DNA of 59,943 nucleotides from CALODL01 sp942492115 (GCA_942492115.1 CALODL010000036.1:1-59943); one strand, 5' to 3'. Counted from the stretch's first letter, positions 19,598 through 28,607 are shown. A program made the numbers and translations. The notes: a model not told the origin generated them from the sequence alone.

Positions 19598-19866
19598 CCC
19601 GCCACCCGGCGGCCTGATCGCCTGGTGACCATCGACCTCACCACGCCTCTGTGCGATTCCTGAAGATGTTCTAATGTCCAACGCGTCGACTCATGCCGAC
19701 ATCCGCGAGATCGTTTGCGGTCAACAGTTTGCGAGACGGAGACCGGGAACATGCCCGGGGCCGCGCATAACACCGCCGCCGTGTCCCAACAGAATCGGAC
19801 ACGGCGGCGGTCAATGATCACGGGGTGCAGCGCCCGGGCACGCCCGGTGTGCTGCGGGTGACCTGA
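19598..19866. other. Intergenic region between metK and the subtilase gene
   Basis: The space from 19412 to 19866 holds no credible gene. It contains the possible subtilase promoter and, nearer metK, a long perfect inverted repeat listed separately. Confidence 0.4.
19772..19811. repeat. 15-bp perfect inverted repeat downstream of metK
   Basis: ACCGCCGCCGTGTCC (19772-19786) and its exact complement (19797-19811) flank a 10-base loop. It begins 55 bases after the metK stop on the minus strand. The stem is strong enough for a terminator or a 3'-end stabiliser, but only GTGTTAT, not a real T-run, follows it. Confidence 0.7.
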
Positions 19867-21087
19867 TTATTTGAGGAACTTGGCCGCAGCCTTACGCAGG
19901 CGTGGAGCCATGTCAGTCTTCTCCCAGGTGAACCCGGCCCCCTTGCGGCCGAAGTGACCGTGGCGGGCAGTTTCCTTGTACACCGGACGCTGAAGTTTCA
20001 GTGTGCGAATGATGCCTCGTGGCGTCAGGTCGAAGTTGTCGATGACGATCTTCTCGAGCTTGCGGTCATCGATTTGCCCGGTACCGCCCGTTTCGACCAG
20101 AACGCTGATCGGCTCGGACACACCGATGGCATACGACAGCTGAATCTCGCACACGTCGCACAACCGCGCTGCCACGAGATTCTTGGCAATGTACCGGCAC
20201 ATGTAGCTCGCCGAACGATCGACCTTGGTCGGATCCTTGCCCGAAAAGGCTCCGCCACCGTGCGCGCCGCGACCGCCATAGGTATCGACGATGATCTTGC
20301 GACCCGTCAACCCGCAATCGCCCTGCGGACCACCGATGACAAAACGCCCGGTCGGGTTGACGTGATACTTCACGCGTCCGTGGATGAGCGACTTCGGCAA
20401 CACAGGTTCTATGACGTTCTTGATGATCTGCTGCTCGGCCTTGGGTGTGAGGTCGCCCTTGCCCTTGTTCCGGCACACGGTCTCATCGTGCTGCGTGCTG
20501 ATGACCACGGTGTGAATGCGGTGCGGCTTGTTGTTGCGATACTCGACGGTGACCTGGCTCTTGCCGTCCGGTCGCAGCCACTTGAGTGTGCCATCCTGAC
20601 GAACGCGCGCCAGTTGCTCAACGAGACGGTGCGCCAGATGAATCGGCATCGGCATGAGGGTCGGCGTTTCGCGGCAGGCGAAACCGAACATCATGCCCTG
20701 ATCACCGGCCCCCTGGGACTTGTCCTTGCCACTGCCGGCGGAAACGCCCTGGGAAATATCGGGCGACTGTTCGTCGATGCTGGTCACGACGGCGCAATTC
20801 TCGAAATCAAAACCCATCGCCGGGTCGGTGTAACCAATTTCTTTGATCGTATTGCGTACGACCTTCGGGATATCGACGTAGGCCTTGGTCGTGATTTCGC
20901 CGGCGATGACGGCCATTCCGGTAGTCACCATCGTTTCACAGGCCACGCGACTGTTCTTGTCCTGCTTGAGCATTGCATCAAGTATTGAGTCGCTGATCTG
21001 GTCGGCCACCTTGTCGGGATGCCCCATCGCGACCGACTCCGACGTGAACAAGTGCTTGGTGTGGGTTCGGCCGTTACTGCTCGCCAC
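19867..21087 (-). CDS. metK: S-adenosylmethionine synthetase
   Basis: The protein has 406 residues. It makes S-adenosylmethionine from methionine and ATP. Family motifs are present: ESVAMGHPDKVADQISDSIL at the N terminus, GAGDQGMMFGFA, and the phosphate-binding GGGAFSGKDPTKVDRSA. The length is close to the usual 380-400. A GTG at 21087 with AGGAG six bases upstream is chosen over an upstream in-frame ATG at 21183, which lies inside the leader. A promoter is seen upstream and a strong inverted repeat downstream, so it is probably transcribed alone. Confidence 0.95.
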   Translation of the reverse strand: MASSNGRTHTKHLFTSESVAMGHPDKVADQISDSILDAMLKQDKNSRVACETMVTTGMAVIAGEITTKAYVDIPKVVRNTIKEIGYTDPAMGFDFENCAVVTSIDEQSPDISQGVSAGSGKDKSQGAGDQGMMFGFACRETPTLMPMPIHLAHRLVEQLARVRQDGTLKWLRPDGKSQVTVEYRNNKPHRIHTVVISTQHDETVCRNKGKGDLTPKAEQQIIKNVIEPVLPKSLIHGRVKYHVNPTGRFVIGGPQGDCGLTGRKIIVDTYGGRGAHGGGAFSGKDPTKVDRSASYMCRYIAKNLVAARLCDVCEIQLSYAIGVSEPISVLVETGGTGQIDDRKLEKIVIDNFDLTPRGIIRTLKLQRPVYKETARHGHFGRKGAGFTWEKTDMAPRLRKAAAKFLK

Positions 21088-21200
21088 GGTTGACTCCTGA
21101 CTGCCCTTGTGCCACAGCGCCCAATGAATCTTAGCGCGACGCGTTGGGCATTGGATGCGGGTTGAATGTGTTCCGTCTTCCACAACCGGAACTCGATGGA
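21088..21200 (-). promoter_or_regulatory. metK: Structured 5' leader of metK
   Basis: If transcription starts near 21198 the leader is about 110 nt. It contains CCAATG and CATTGG arms that can pair, and a TGCCC that could pair with either GGGCG or GGGCA, the latter next to the ribosome-binding site. Alternative pairing of this kind would suit a translational switch, but the sequence does not match a riboswitch consensus I can recall. Confidence 0.3.
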
Positions 21201-21204
21201 GCGT

Positions 21205-21233
21205 ATATTAGCGCTGCGTTGCGATTCTGGCAA
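21205..21233 (-). promoter_or_regulatory. metK: Probable sigma70 promoter of metK
   Basis: On the minus strand TTGCCA and TAATAT are 17 bases apart, about 120 bases upstream of the GTG start codon. Confidence 0.6.
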
Positions 21234-21494
21234 ATGGCGCCGAGGGCTGAGGTTGGGAATCGCCAACGTGAGGATCGTGCGGTGGCAGGTCGGATCGGCG
21301 CTGGCCGGATGGCCAAGGATGATCCCGCGGCCGCAACGCCCATCGCTGACGCCGCCCGGAGACGGCGGTCAGCGACGGGTCTCTCTCCCACCCAGGAAGG
21401 GTGTGTCCGACAGATCGGTCCGATCACCGGGCCGCTTGACCTATGAACGGGATGAGCAGCGCGCATCTTCCCCGGCCCGTCGGGCAGGTACACC
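21234..21494. other. Intergenic region upstream of metK
   Basis: No gene is supported. An inverted repeat TCGCTGAC (21343-21350) / GTCAGCGA (21368-21375), with partly pairing GC arms inside, lies between the ABC permease stop and the metK promoter. It could mark the 3' end of the ABC transcript, though no T-run follows. Confidence 0.4.
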
Positions 21495-22616
21495 TCACTG
21501 CCACCGGAACCACCTCAGCGCCAGCATGAAGCACACCACGCCGTAGGCCATCAATCCGGCCAGCGGCAAGGCCTGCGACATCATCGACACGCCATCGAGC
21601 ATCACCGAACGCAAAGCGTTGATCAGCAAAGTCAGTGGCAGCACCTGAATGAACGGCTGCAGGACGTCGGGAAAGCGTTCGGACGAGAAGAACACCCCGG
21701 ACATCATCCACATTGGCAGCATCACCAGATTCATGAGGCCGGTGATCGTCTCGACCCGCTGGGCCCGACAGGCCACCAGCAGGCCGATCCCCGCGAAGGA
21801 CGCGGCTCCGATAAGCCCGATGATGACCATGGTCATGACACTGCCGACGACCTGGACATTGAAAATCAGGAACGCCGCGACCAACAGAAAGATCATCTCA
21901 GGAATGAAGAACATGATACGCGTTCCCAGCATCGACAGCAGGAAGTCCCGCCGGCGCATGGGTGTGGCAACCAGACGCTTCAGCAGATTGCGTACGCGCA
22001 TGTCGACGAGCACGAAGCCGATGCCCCACAACCCACCGCTCATGAGATTCATGCCAATCAGGCCCGGAACCAGAAAATCGACATAGCGTGACCCGGCCGC
22101 AGTGACCCGTTCATCGGCAACGGTCAGCGCATCCGTGCGACCGGCAGCCCGCTGCAGGACATCGTCGACGACACCCCGGGCGACCTGGCCCTCGGGGTTG
22201 GTCGGGTCGAAGTGATAAACCACCCCATCCGTTCCCGCAGACGCGACGATCACGGACACCGCCCCACGGCGCAGGGCTTGCTGCAGGTCCTCGAGCGTGG
22301 CCTGCTCGACGGTCAGCCCCGCATCGGCACCGAGTTGCTCGGCAAGACCAGCGGTCGCCGCATCCTCTACGACCCCGACGCGGATCGTCTCTGGCGGCTT
22401 CGTCCGAAACGCTACACCGAGCCCGACGACCATGAGCAGCGGAAAACCGTAGGTCCAGAAGATGGCTTCCGGCTCTCTGAAGAATTGCCGAATCCGACAC
22501 ATCATCAGCTGGGTAAGCGGGTTGTTGGGGGCCACGAGCAGAAGACTCCGAGGGGTCATGGTTTCGAGTGCGGATCGGAGGATAGCAGAGCAGGGACCGA
22601 ATCGCGAGATGCCCAC
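21495..22616 (-). CDS. ABC-2 type transporter permease
   Basis: The protein has 373 residues. The first membrane segment (FWTYGFPLLMVVGLGVAF) follows the typical cytoplasmic start MMCRIRQFFREPEAI. A large extracytoplasmic loop comes next, then about five membrane segments (IGMNLMSGGLWGIGFVLV ... LAGLMAYGVVCFMLALRW). This is the ABC2_membrane/DrrB-like architecture of exporters for drugs, lipids or polysaccharides. The GTG at 22616 has GGAGG five bases upstream; an in-frame ATG at 22559 fits the usual family N terminus but has no such site. It lies 42 bases after the ATPase gene, and the two surely form one exporter. Confidence 0.88.
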   Translation of the reverse strand: MGISRFGPCSAILRSALETMTPRSLLLVAPNNPLTQLMMCRIRQFFREPEAIFWTYGFPLLMVVGLGVAFRTKPPETIRVGVVEDAATAGLAEQLGADAGLTVEQATLEDLQQALRRGAVSVIVASAGTDGVVYHFDPTNPEGQVARGVVDDVLQRAAGRTDALTVADERVTAAGSRYVDFLVPGLIGMNLMSGGLWGIGFVLVDMRVRNLLKRLVATPMRRRDFLLSMLGTRIMFFIPEMIFLLVAAFLIFNVQVVGSVMTMVIIGLIGAASFAGIGLLVACRAQRVETITGLMNLVMLPMWMMSGVFFSSERFPDVLQPFIQVLPLTLLINALRSVMLDGVSMMSQALPLAGLMAYGVVCFMLALRWFRWQ

Positions 22617-22658
22617 CGTGCCCTCCGCGATCGGGGAACGGGGCCCCTCACCTGCGCG

Positions 22659-23600
22659 CTAGTCAGACAAGTGTCGCCCAGTCATGCGGACGAAGACATC
22701 CTCGAGGTTCAAGTGTCGCGTGGTCAGGCGGGTCAATTCCAGTTTGTCGCGTTCGAGATGTTGCAGCAGGGCCGGAATCGCGCGGTGGGGTTCCGTGACC
22801 GTCAGCAGATAGCTGCCGTCATCGAGCATGACAGACCGGACCGACACGATATTCTCGAAGGTCGCCGGGACAATCTCGTCGGCGGTCGCTGCGATATCGA
22901 ATTCGAGAACGTGCTCGCCGCCCATACCGGTGATCAACTCACGCGGCGTGCCCTCGGCGATGACTGTTCCCCGATCGATGATCGCGATGCGATCGCACAG
23001 CCGCTCCGCCTCGTCCATGTAGTGCGTGGTCAGCAGGATCGTGCACCCGGAGTGCTTGAGTGTATTGATGACATCCCACAATTGACGTCTGGCCTGCGGA
23101 TCCAGTCCAGTCGTCGGCTCGTCGAGAAACAGCAAATCAGGATCACCCACCAGAGCGCAGGCGACGGCCAGCCGCTGTTTTTGCCCGCCGGACAATTTGC
23201 GTACCCACGCATCGGCCTTCTCTTCGAGCGACACGAGGGCCATGGCCTCCTCCGCGCTCTTGCCTTGATCATAGAAGCTGCGAAAAAGGCGCAGCGTTTC
23301 GAGGACGGTGAGTTTTTCCTGCAGTTTGGTTTCCTGCAGCGTGATGCCCAGACGTTGGCGCAGAGCATGGTCCGCGCCGCGTCCCCAGTGCATCCCCAGC
23401 AGTTCGACGGTACCGGATGTGGGCTTGAGCAAACCCTCGAGGATTTCGACAGTCGTCGTCTTGCCGGCCCCGTTGGGTCCCAGCAGTCCGAAGCAGATTC
23501 CGCTCTCGACTTCGAGGTTGAGGTTCCTGACCGCCTCGACGGCCTTCTTGCCATCGTCATAGGTCTTGCACAACGTGTCACAAATGATTGCGGGAGGCAT
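22659..23600 (-). CDS. ABC-2 type transporter ATP-binding protein
   Basis: The protein has 313 residues. It contains Walker A GPNGAGKTTT, the Q-loop in GITLQETKLQ, signature LSGGQKQRL, Walker B LLFLDEPTTGLD and the switch His in LLTTHYMDEAERLCD. After residue 210 or so a DrrA/CcmA-type C-terminal domain follows, ending HLNLEDVFVRMTGRHLSD. It energises the permease encoded directly downstream. The ATG at 23600 is chosen because the family starts just before the first strand; a longer in-frame extension reaches 23693. Confidence 0.93.
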   Translation of the reverse strand: MPPAIICDTLCKTYDDGKKAVEAVRNLNLEVESGICFGLLGPNGAGKTTTVEILEGLLKPTSGTVELLGMHWGRGADHALRQRLGITLQETKLQEKLTVLETLRLFRSFYDQGKSAEEAMALVSLEEKADAWVRKLSGGQKQRLAVACALVGDPDLLFLDEPTTGLDPQARRQLWDVINTLKHSGCTILLTTHYMDEAERLCDRIAIIDRGTVIAEGTPRELITGMGGEHVLEFDIAATADEIVPATFENIVSVRSVMLDDGSYLLTVTEPHRAIPALLQHLERDKLELTRLTTRHLNLEDVFVRMTGRHLSD

Positions 23601-23693
23601 GTCTGACGAATTCCTCGTGTGTATGCGCGTCTGATCTCCATTGCGTACGAGGCTCCCGAGCGAGAAGCCGGTGATCCTGGAGAAGCCATGCAC

Positions 23694-24869
23694 TCAAGGC
23701 CGCATGAACAGAATCAGACTGCTCGTGAAGCCGTGCATGAACGTCCTACCACCCACGGGACCAATCTCGCCCTGGGCGAAAAACCCCGCGATCGCACAAT
23801 CGCCAAACGAAGAGTTGACCAGACCGATGTCATGGTTGTCGTGTTTGAACAGCCGACGTCCGCGGCCGTTGCAACTGAACAGCAAACCGCCCGTGGGCGA
23901 GCTGTCCAGCTCCTGCCGCTTGTCCAGTAGCATCGCGGCCATTTCATCGTCGGCCGTCTGGGCATCACGAACATGAAACTGAATGGTCTGCCCCGTTCGC
24001 ACGGCGCTGCTGATCGCCAGCTTACTGTCCTGGTAGACGCCCACGACATTGTGCACGAGAAAGTCGCCGCGCTGGAAATTGTTGAGGTGCTCGTCAATGA
24101 CCACGCCCAGATGAACACCGCGCTTCATCAGATCCTGATCATCACTGGCGGCCGACTGGAATACTTCCTTGAGGACGTCATAGGCGTTGCGTCCGCCCAG
24201 TTCCTCGATGAAGTTGGTGTCCGCGCGGGTCACGACGAACGGCTTGGCGATCGGGCGACATCCCTGGGACACCACCGTGTCGATGCGCACCGCACCGCTG
24301 AGCGCGACGCCCACCATGCCCGTTCGAATGGATTGCTCGCCGAGAAACAGACGGTTCTGCCCCTTCTCTTCGGCGCCACTGGCCATGCCGCCGACCTTCG
24401 GGCAGCGCGGATACACTGCGTCGAGCCGTTCGAGCGCCGCCGGCATATCGATGGAGAAGGGTTCACCGAGAACGATGAACGAGGGCTGAGAGGCCACATC
24501 CACTCCCACGCGATCAAGCCAGGCCGCGTCAGTGTCGAGCCCCTTCAGATCGTCCTGATCGATGAGGAACGGCACGACGCGAACATCGGGCAATCCAGCC
24601 AGCCACAACGCCACCGCCGGCTGACGTTCGATTTCCGAGTCCGGCCCGATGATGCCCTCGCCCGTGCAGCCAATCAAGTTGCGAACATTGAGTCCTTGCT
24701 GCACGGTCGACAGCAACGCATGGAACTCGGGGCCATGGTGGTGTGACGCAAACAACAGGGCCAGATCGGCGTCGAAGCCGTCCGCCTGCGCCACGAGGTC
24801 GTCGGCCACGGCCTTCGAATCAGCACCGAGCCCGAGGATGGATTTGAATTGCATCGTGGATTCAGTCAT
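23694..24869 (-). CDS. FIST-domain sensory protein
   Basis: The protein has 391 residues with FIST N and FIST C domains. The N half has LALLFASHHHGPEFHALL and LIGCTGEGIIGPDSEIE. The C half has RGDFLVHNVVGVYQDS and GLLFSCNGRGRRLF, with the typical cysteine-glycine pattern, and ends GPVGGRTFMHGFTSSLILF. FIST domains are thought to sense small molecules, perhaps amino acids, in signalling proteins; here the domain stands alone. The gene lies about 90 bases upstream of the exporter ATPase on the same strand, so a regulatory link to the exporter is possible. The ATG at 24869 has no clear ribosome-binding site. Confidence 0.85.
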   Translation of the reverse strand: MTESTMQFKSILGLGADSKAVADDLVAQADGFDADLALLFASHHHGPEFHALLSTVQQGLNVRNLIGCTGEGIIGPDSEIERQPAVALWLAGLPDVRVVPFLIDQDDLKGLDTDAAWLDRVGVDVASQPSFIVLGEPFSIDMPAALERLDAVYPRCPKVGGMASGAEEKGQNRLFLGEQSIRTGMVGVALSGAVRIDTVVSQGCRPIAKPFVVTRADTNFIEELGGRNAYDVLKEVFQSAASDDQDLMKRGVHLGVVIDEHLNNFQRGDFLVHNVVGVYQDSKLAISSAVRTGQTIQFHVRDAQTADDEMAAMLLDKRQELDSSPTGGLLFSCNGRGRRLFKHDNHDIGLVNSSFGDCAIAGFFAQGEIGPVGGRTFMHGFTSSLILFMRP

Positions 24870-24973
24870 TGGGGTCAAGCGGCTATCATCGCGGCGTCGC
24901 TGCCAAAAATCAAAAAATCACGCATTCTCCGGTTCCAGGCTCAATGGTGGTTACCGATCGACACACGAATGGG

Positions 24974-25366
24974 CTATACGAGATGGACCAGCTCCATGAC
25001 GCTGGGAAGCAGGTCTGGCCAGCTGTCGAGCTCAGCCGCGGTGACCCATTTGTAGTCGGACACTTCTGCCGGATCGGCCCTGATCGCAGTGGAGTGCAAC
25101 TCCGTGGTCCAGGCGTGCAAACGCCAGCAGCGATTGGGTGACAGCCCCTCCCACACCTTGCAGATCGGCTCGACGACAAGGCCCACTTCTTCGCGAACCT
25201 CACGCACGACCGCATCCTGCTGTGATTCAGGAGGCTCGAGCCCACCCCCCACGAAACACCACATCCCGCCGGCCAGAATGCCCGGGGCGCGCTGAATCAG
25301 AAGGAAGCGCTCGGCCTGACGAATAATGGCGATGACGCCATCACCGAGAGCGTTATCGTCTATCAC
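24974..25366 (-). CDS. Nudix hydrolase
   Basis: The protein has 130 residues with a complete Nudix box, GGGLEPPESQQDAVVREVREEVGL, spread over about residues 40-63 (key residues G, E, R-E-V-x-E-E and G; listed here in part). Members hydrolyse nucleoside diphosphates linked to another moiety; the substrate is not determined. The GTG start overlaps the nnrE stop by four bases (ATGTGATAG), so translation is probably coupled to nnrE. That link suggests a role in nucleotide-cofactor clean-up. Confidence 0.9.
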   Translation of the reverse strand: MIDDNALGDGVIAIIRQAERFLLIQRAPGILAGGMWCFVGGGLEPPESQQDAVVREVREEVGLVVEPICKVWEGLSPNRCWRLHAWTTELHSTAIRADPAEVSDYKWVTAAELDSWPDLLPSVMELVHLV

Positions 25367-26031
25367 ATCGACCCCGTTGATTCATCGAGAAGCCAGCTGG
25401 GCGCGCCGATGCCTGCAACCACGATATCGCCCGTGACCGCCCGTCCCGTGGCGGTCGCAAACCCGGCCTTGGGCGCCATGAAGGTAATCGTCAGGTCGGC
25501 ATGTACGACCGGCCCGAGCGCCGTCCCGCTATCGCAGTCCAGACCCGAGGGCACATCGATGGCAACACGGAAGGCGCCGTGATCGTTGATCGCGGCAATC
25601 GCCGCATCGAGTGGAGGCCTGACTGGCCCCGTACATCCCGTGCCCAGAAGTGCATCGACGACCGTCCCGTGCTCGTGCAGTTGCTCGGCCACGCTCCGCA
25701 CGTCCAACTGAGTCATCGGCAGCCCCATGTTCTTCACAATTTCATGGTTTACCGCGGCATCACCGGTCAATCGGCGCGCGTCCGTGCATAGAATGATCGA
25801 GGCTGCGTGACCGGCATTCACGAGATGACGGGCGATGACGAAACCATCACCACCGTTGTTGCCCCCGCCACACAGAATGGCTACGCCCAGCCCCGGATGA
25901 GGACAACGCTCGAGAATGATCTCTGCCGCACCGCGGCCGGCGTTTTCCATCAACACGACGCCAGGAATCCCGAGCTCCTCGATGGCCCGGCGGTCGATTT
26001 CGCGTGCCTGATTGCTGGTGACATACTGCAT
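25363..26031 (-). CDS. nnrE: NAD(P)H-hydrate epimerase
   Basis: The protein has 222 residues, a single YjeF_N domain. Motifs are NQAREIDRRAIEELGIPGVVLMENAG (split over the N terminus), the glycine-rich CGGGNNGGDGFVIARHL, and AIDVPSGLDCDSG. The enzyme interconverts the R and S forms of damaged, hydrated NAD(P)H. The dehydratase half (YjeF_C) that completes repair is not in this window. The ATG at 26031 fits the family start. It forms a two-gene unit with the Nudix gene through a four-base overlap. Confidence 0.93.
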   Translation of the reverse strand: MQYVTSNQAREIDRRAIEELGIPGVVLMENAGRGAAEIILERCPHPGLGVAILCGGGNNGGDGFVIARHLVNAGHAASIILCTDARRLTGDAAVNHEIVKNMGLPMTQLDVRSVAEQLHEHGTVVDALLGTGCTGPVRPPLDAAIAAINDHGAFRVAIDVPSGLDCDSGTALGPVVHADLTITFMAPKAGFATATGRAVTGDIVVAGIGAPSWLLDESTGSM

Positions 26032-26107
26032 GTCGCCAGTATAACGGGGCAGAACCGATCGCACATCGGACTGCCCATGACACCGAACCATTTCGGGTGA
26101 CCCATAA

Positions 26108-26665
26108 ATGTATGGACTACTCTTTGAAGAACCCATTCAGCTCGGCATACTCGTCACCGTCACTATCGCCGTGCTCTTCGGCGTGCACAACCGTTTCCGA
26201 ACATCCCGCACGCTGTGGGTCCTGAGCGCCGGGATGGCCGCGGCGCCGGCGTTGTTTGCCCTGCAGCACTTCGTCATCACTGATCGCGAACAGATCGAAC
26301 GGCACACTCAACAGCTCGCCGAGCTCGTCGAAGCAGGCGATGTCGACGCGATTTTCGGATTGTGCGCAGAAGGTGACCTGTTCCCCGAACGCGACAGTTT
26401 CGAGTCAAACCTGGAACGACTGTTGGAGCGCTATGATATATCCAACGCCCGTGCCGGTGGCTTCGCAGTGACCTTGGACGGCACCACGGCCACTGTCACG
26501 TGCGGTGCAAGCTGTGTCGTCCAGGGGGGGCAGGCGTCAGGCCAGACCGTCCCATCGCGTTGGGAACTGATCTATCACAAGGATGGGGCGCGGTGGCTGT
26601 TGACCGGGATCAAGCCGCTGATGATCGCCGGGCAGAAAATGAATGCGCTCTCGGACATTCCCTGA
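26108..26665 (+). CDS. Two-helix membrane protein with soluble C-terminal domain
   Basis: The predicted protein has 185 residues. Two membrane segments (IQLGILVTVTIAVLFGV and TLWVLSAGMAAAPALFALQ) are followed by a soluble region. That region has alpha-beta character (LAELVEAGDVDAIFGLCAE ... WELIYHKDGARWLLTGIKP), somewhat like NTF2-like domains. I do not recognise a named family. It is divergent from nnrE (76 bases) and faces surE tail to tail with only three bases between the stop codons. Confidence 0.7.
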   Translation: MYGLLFEEPIQLGILVTVTIAVLFGVHNRFRTSRTLWVLSAGMAAAPALFALQHFVITDREQIERHTQQLAELVEAGDVDAIFGLCAEGDLFPERDSFESNLERLLERYDISNARAGGFAVTLDGTTATVTCGASCVVQGGQASGQTVPSRWELIYHKDGARWLLTGIKPLMIAGQKMNALSDIP

Positions 26666-26668
26666 TCT

Positions 26669-27430
26669 TCAGTGCATCTCGCCCCAATCCCACTTGCGCA
26701 GAACCGGGATCTTGTCGTGGTCCGTCATGTTGAAATGCAGGGGCGTCACGACGACATAGCCTTCGCTCAAAGCCTGGAGATCGCCCTGGTCGTCTTCGAT
26801 GTCTGAGAAGCTGCCATCGAGCCAGTAGTACATCCGGCCATCGGGTCCCTGGAAACTGGTGTAGTCGTCGCTCATGGTCTGCACCGCCTGGGGGGCGACG
26901 CGGACGCCAAGCGGGCGACCGGGCGTGAGCGAGGGAATATTGATGTTGATCAGTTGGCCGGGTTCCAGGCCCTGGTCGATAATGCGTTGGATCAACTTCA
27001 ACGCAATGCGCGCCGCGTGCGAGAAATCGAGTTCCTCGCCGTGCTCCATCGACACGGCAATCGAAGGGATGCCGAAGAACGCACCGTCTGCGGCGGCCGC
27101 GACAGTCCCGGAGTACAACACGTTGATGCTGACATTGGCGCCGTCATTGATACCCGAGATCACCAGATCCGGCGGCTGCGGCAAAAGCTCCTGCATCGCC
27201 AGCTTCACGCAATCGGCGGGGCGCCCCTCTACGCTGTAACCGTGGAATTCGTTGTGTGCATGAATCCGCGACACCGCGATGGGGCGGTTGACCGTGATTG
27301 AATGGCCCGCCGCCGACTGGCCGGAATCGGGAGCGACCACGGTCACTTCGCCAATCTCGGTGAGTTCCCGATACATTGCCGCGATCCCCGGCGCCAGGAT
27401 GCCGTCATCGTTGACCAGGAGAATATGCAT
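26669..27430 (-). CDS. surE: 5'/3'-nucleotidase SurE
   Basis: The protein has 253 residues starting MHILLVNDDGILAPGI, the SurE metal site (two adjacent Asp at 8-9). Other family motifs are APDSGQSAAGHSITV, SGINDGANV and LYSGTVAAAADGAFFGIPSIAVS. SurE removes phosphate from nucleoside monophosphates and is often linked to stationary-phase survival. The ATG at 27430 is chosen since the metal site must lie near the N terminus. It is divergent from the LOG-family gene. Confidence 0.95.
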   Translation of the reverse strand: MHILLVNDDGILAPGIAAMYRELTEIGEVTVVAPDSGQSAAGHSITVNRPIAVSRIHAHNEFHGYSVEGRPADCVKLAMQELLPQPPDLVISGINDGANVSINVLYSGTVAAAADGAFFGIPSIAVSMEHGEELDFSHAARIALKLIQRIIDQGLEPGQLININIPSLTPGRPLGVRVAPQAVQTMSDDYTSFQGPDGRMYYWLDGSFSDIEDDQGDLQALSEGYVVVTPLHFNMTDHDKIPVLRKWDWGEMH

Positions 27431-27526
27431 CAGGGCATTGTAGCAGGCTCTCACCGAGCTGATAGGGGGCGCGACGGCGGTCCACTGTACACCCCGCTGC
27501 GAATCGAATATCATCCGACCCTTGCC

Positions 27527-28570
27527 ATGTCAGAATTAAACACTCACGCACGTCAGCAGAGCCCGCGATCCGCAAAACGCGATGCCGCGATAGAGGCCCT
27601 GCTCAAGGAATTCGCTCCCAGCGAACACCACGATCTGTTGGCTCAGATGATGGTCACCGTGTGCCGTACGGCACGGGATCAGGCGGGTCGGGGCGAATTG
27701 AAGATTCTCAATACGGCGCTCAAGGAACTGCGTTACGCGTTCAAGATCTTCGCGCCCTACGGTGACACGCCCAAGGTCACGATCTTTGGATCGTCCCGCA
27801 CAGGCGAGGATCATCCCGACTACATCCAGGCTCGCGAATTCGCAGAGCGCATGGAGTCACAGGGATGGATGGTCATTACCGGAGCCGGCGATGGCATCAT
27901 GCGGGCTGGCCACCATGGGGCCAAACGGGCCAGCAGCTTTGGTGTCGCGATTTCGCTCCCGTTCGAGCAGAAGACCAACGACATCATCTCCGGCGATCCC
28001 AAGTGTGTGAATTTCAAGTACTTCTTCACACGCAAGCTGCTGTTCATCAAGGAGGCCGAGGCGGTCGTCCTGTTCCCTGGTGGATTCGGAACGCAGGACG
28101 AAGGCTTCGAAGCGCTGACCCTCATTCAAACAGGCAAGGCCGACCTCATCCCCGTCGTCTGCTGTGACCCGCCCGGCGGAACCTACTGGTCACAATGGCG
28201 TGAATACGTCGAAGCCCAGCTGCTCGAAAAGGGCATGATCTCACCCGAGGACATGAACCTCTTCAAGATCACCGACAACGTCGACGAAGCGATCGATGAA
28301 ATCCAGACGTTCTATCGCCGCTACCACTCGGCACGCATGGTACGCGACAACCTCGTGCTGCGCTTGAAATCGCCCCTCACCGAGGAGCAGGTCGAGATGC
28401 TCAACGACAAGTACAACAGCATCATCACGGGCGACCGCATCTACCAGACCGACGCCCCGCTGTCCTCCGAAACCGAATATGTCGATCTCCACCGCCTGGT
28501 GCTGAAGTTCAACCGCCGAAGCATTGGCAAACTGCGCATGATGGTGGACGAGATCAATCGGTTCGAGTAG
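27527..28570 (+). CDS. LOG-family (TIGR00730-like) Rossmann-fold protein
   Basis: The protein has 347 residues. The central domain has VTIFGSSRTGEDHPDY, VITGAGDGIMRAGHHGAKRA and the diagnostic PGGFGTQDEGFEALTLIQTGK (catalytic Arg/Glu region of LOG proteins). LOG enzymes cleave the N-glycosidic bond of nucleoside monophosphates to release ribose 5-phosphate; older annotations call them lysine decarboxylases, without support. About 80 extra N-terminal and 100 extra C-terminal residues make it longer than the plain LOG form, nearer to the PpnN-like type. surE next door also acts on nucleotides, but it is divergent. Confidence 0.88.
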   Translation: MSELNTHARQQSPRSAKRDAAIEALLKEFAPSEHHDLLAQMMVTVCRTARDQAGRGELKILNTALKELRYAFKIFAPYGDTPKVTIFGSSRTGEDHPDYIQAREFAERMESQGWMVITGAGDGIMRAGHHGAKRASSFGVAISLPFEQKTNDIISGDPKCVNFKYFFTRKLLFIKEAEAVVLFPGGFGTQDEGFEALTLIQTGKADLIPVVCCDPPGGTYWSQWREYVEAQLLEKGMISPEDMNLFKITDNVDEAIDEIQTFYRRYHSARMVRDNLVLRLKSPLTEEQVEMLNDKYNSIITGDRIYQTDAPLSSETEYVDLHRLVLKFNRRSIGKLRMMVDEINRFE

Positions 28571-28607
28571 ATCTGAATTCAGGCAGATTCGTCGGGCCCG
28601 GGCATAG

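Noticed and set aside
19954..20988. A 344-codon plus-strand frame opposite metK
   Set aside because: metK on the other strand is unmistakable.
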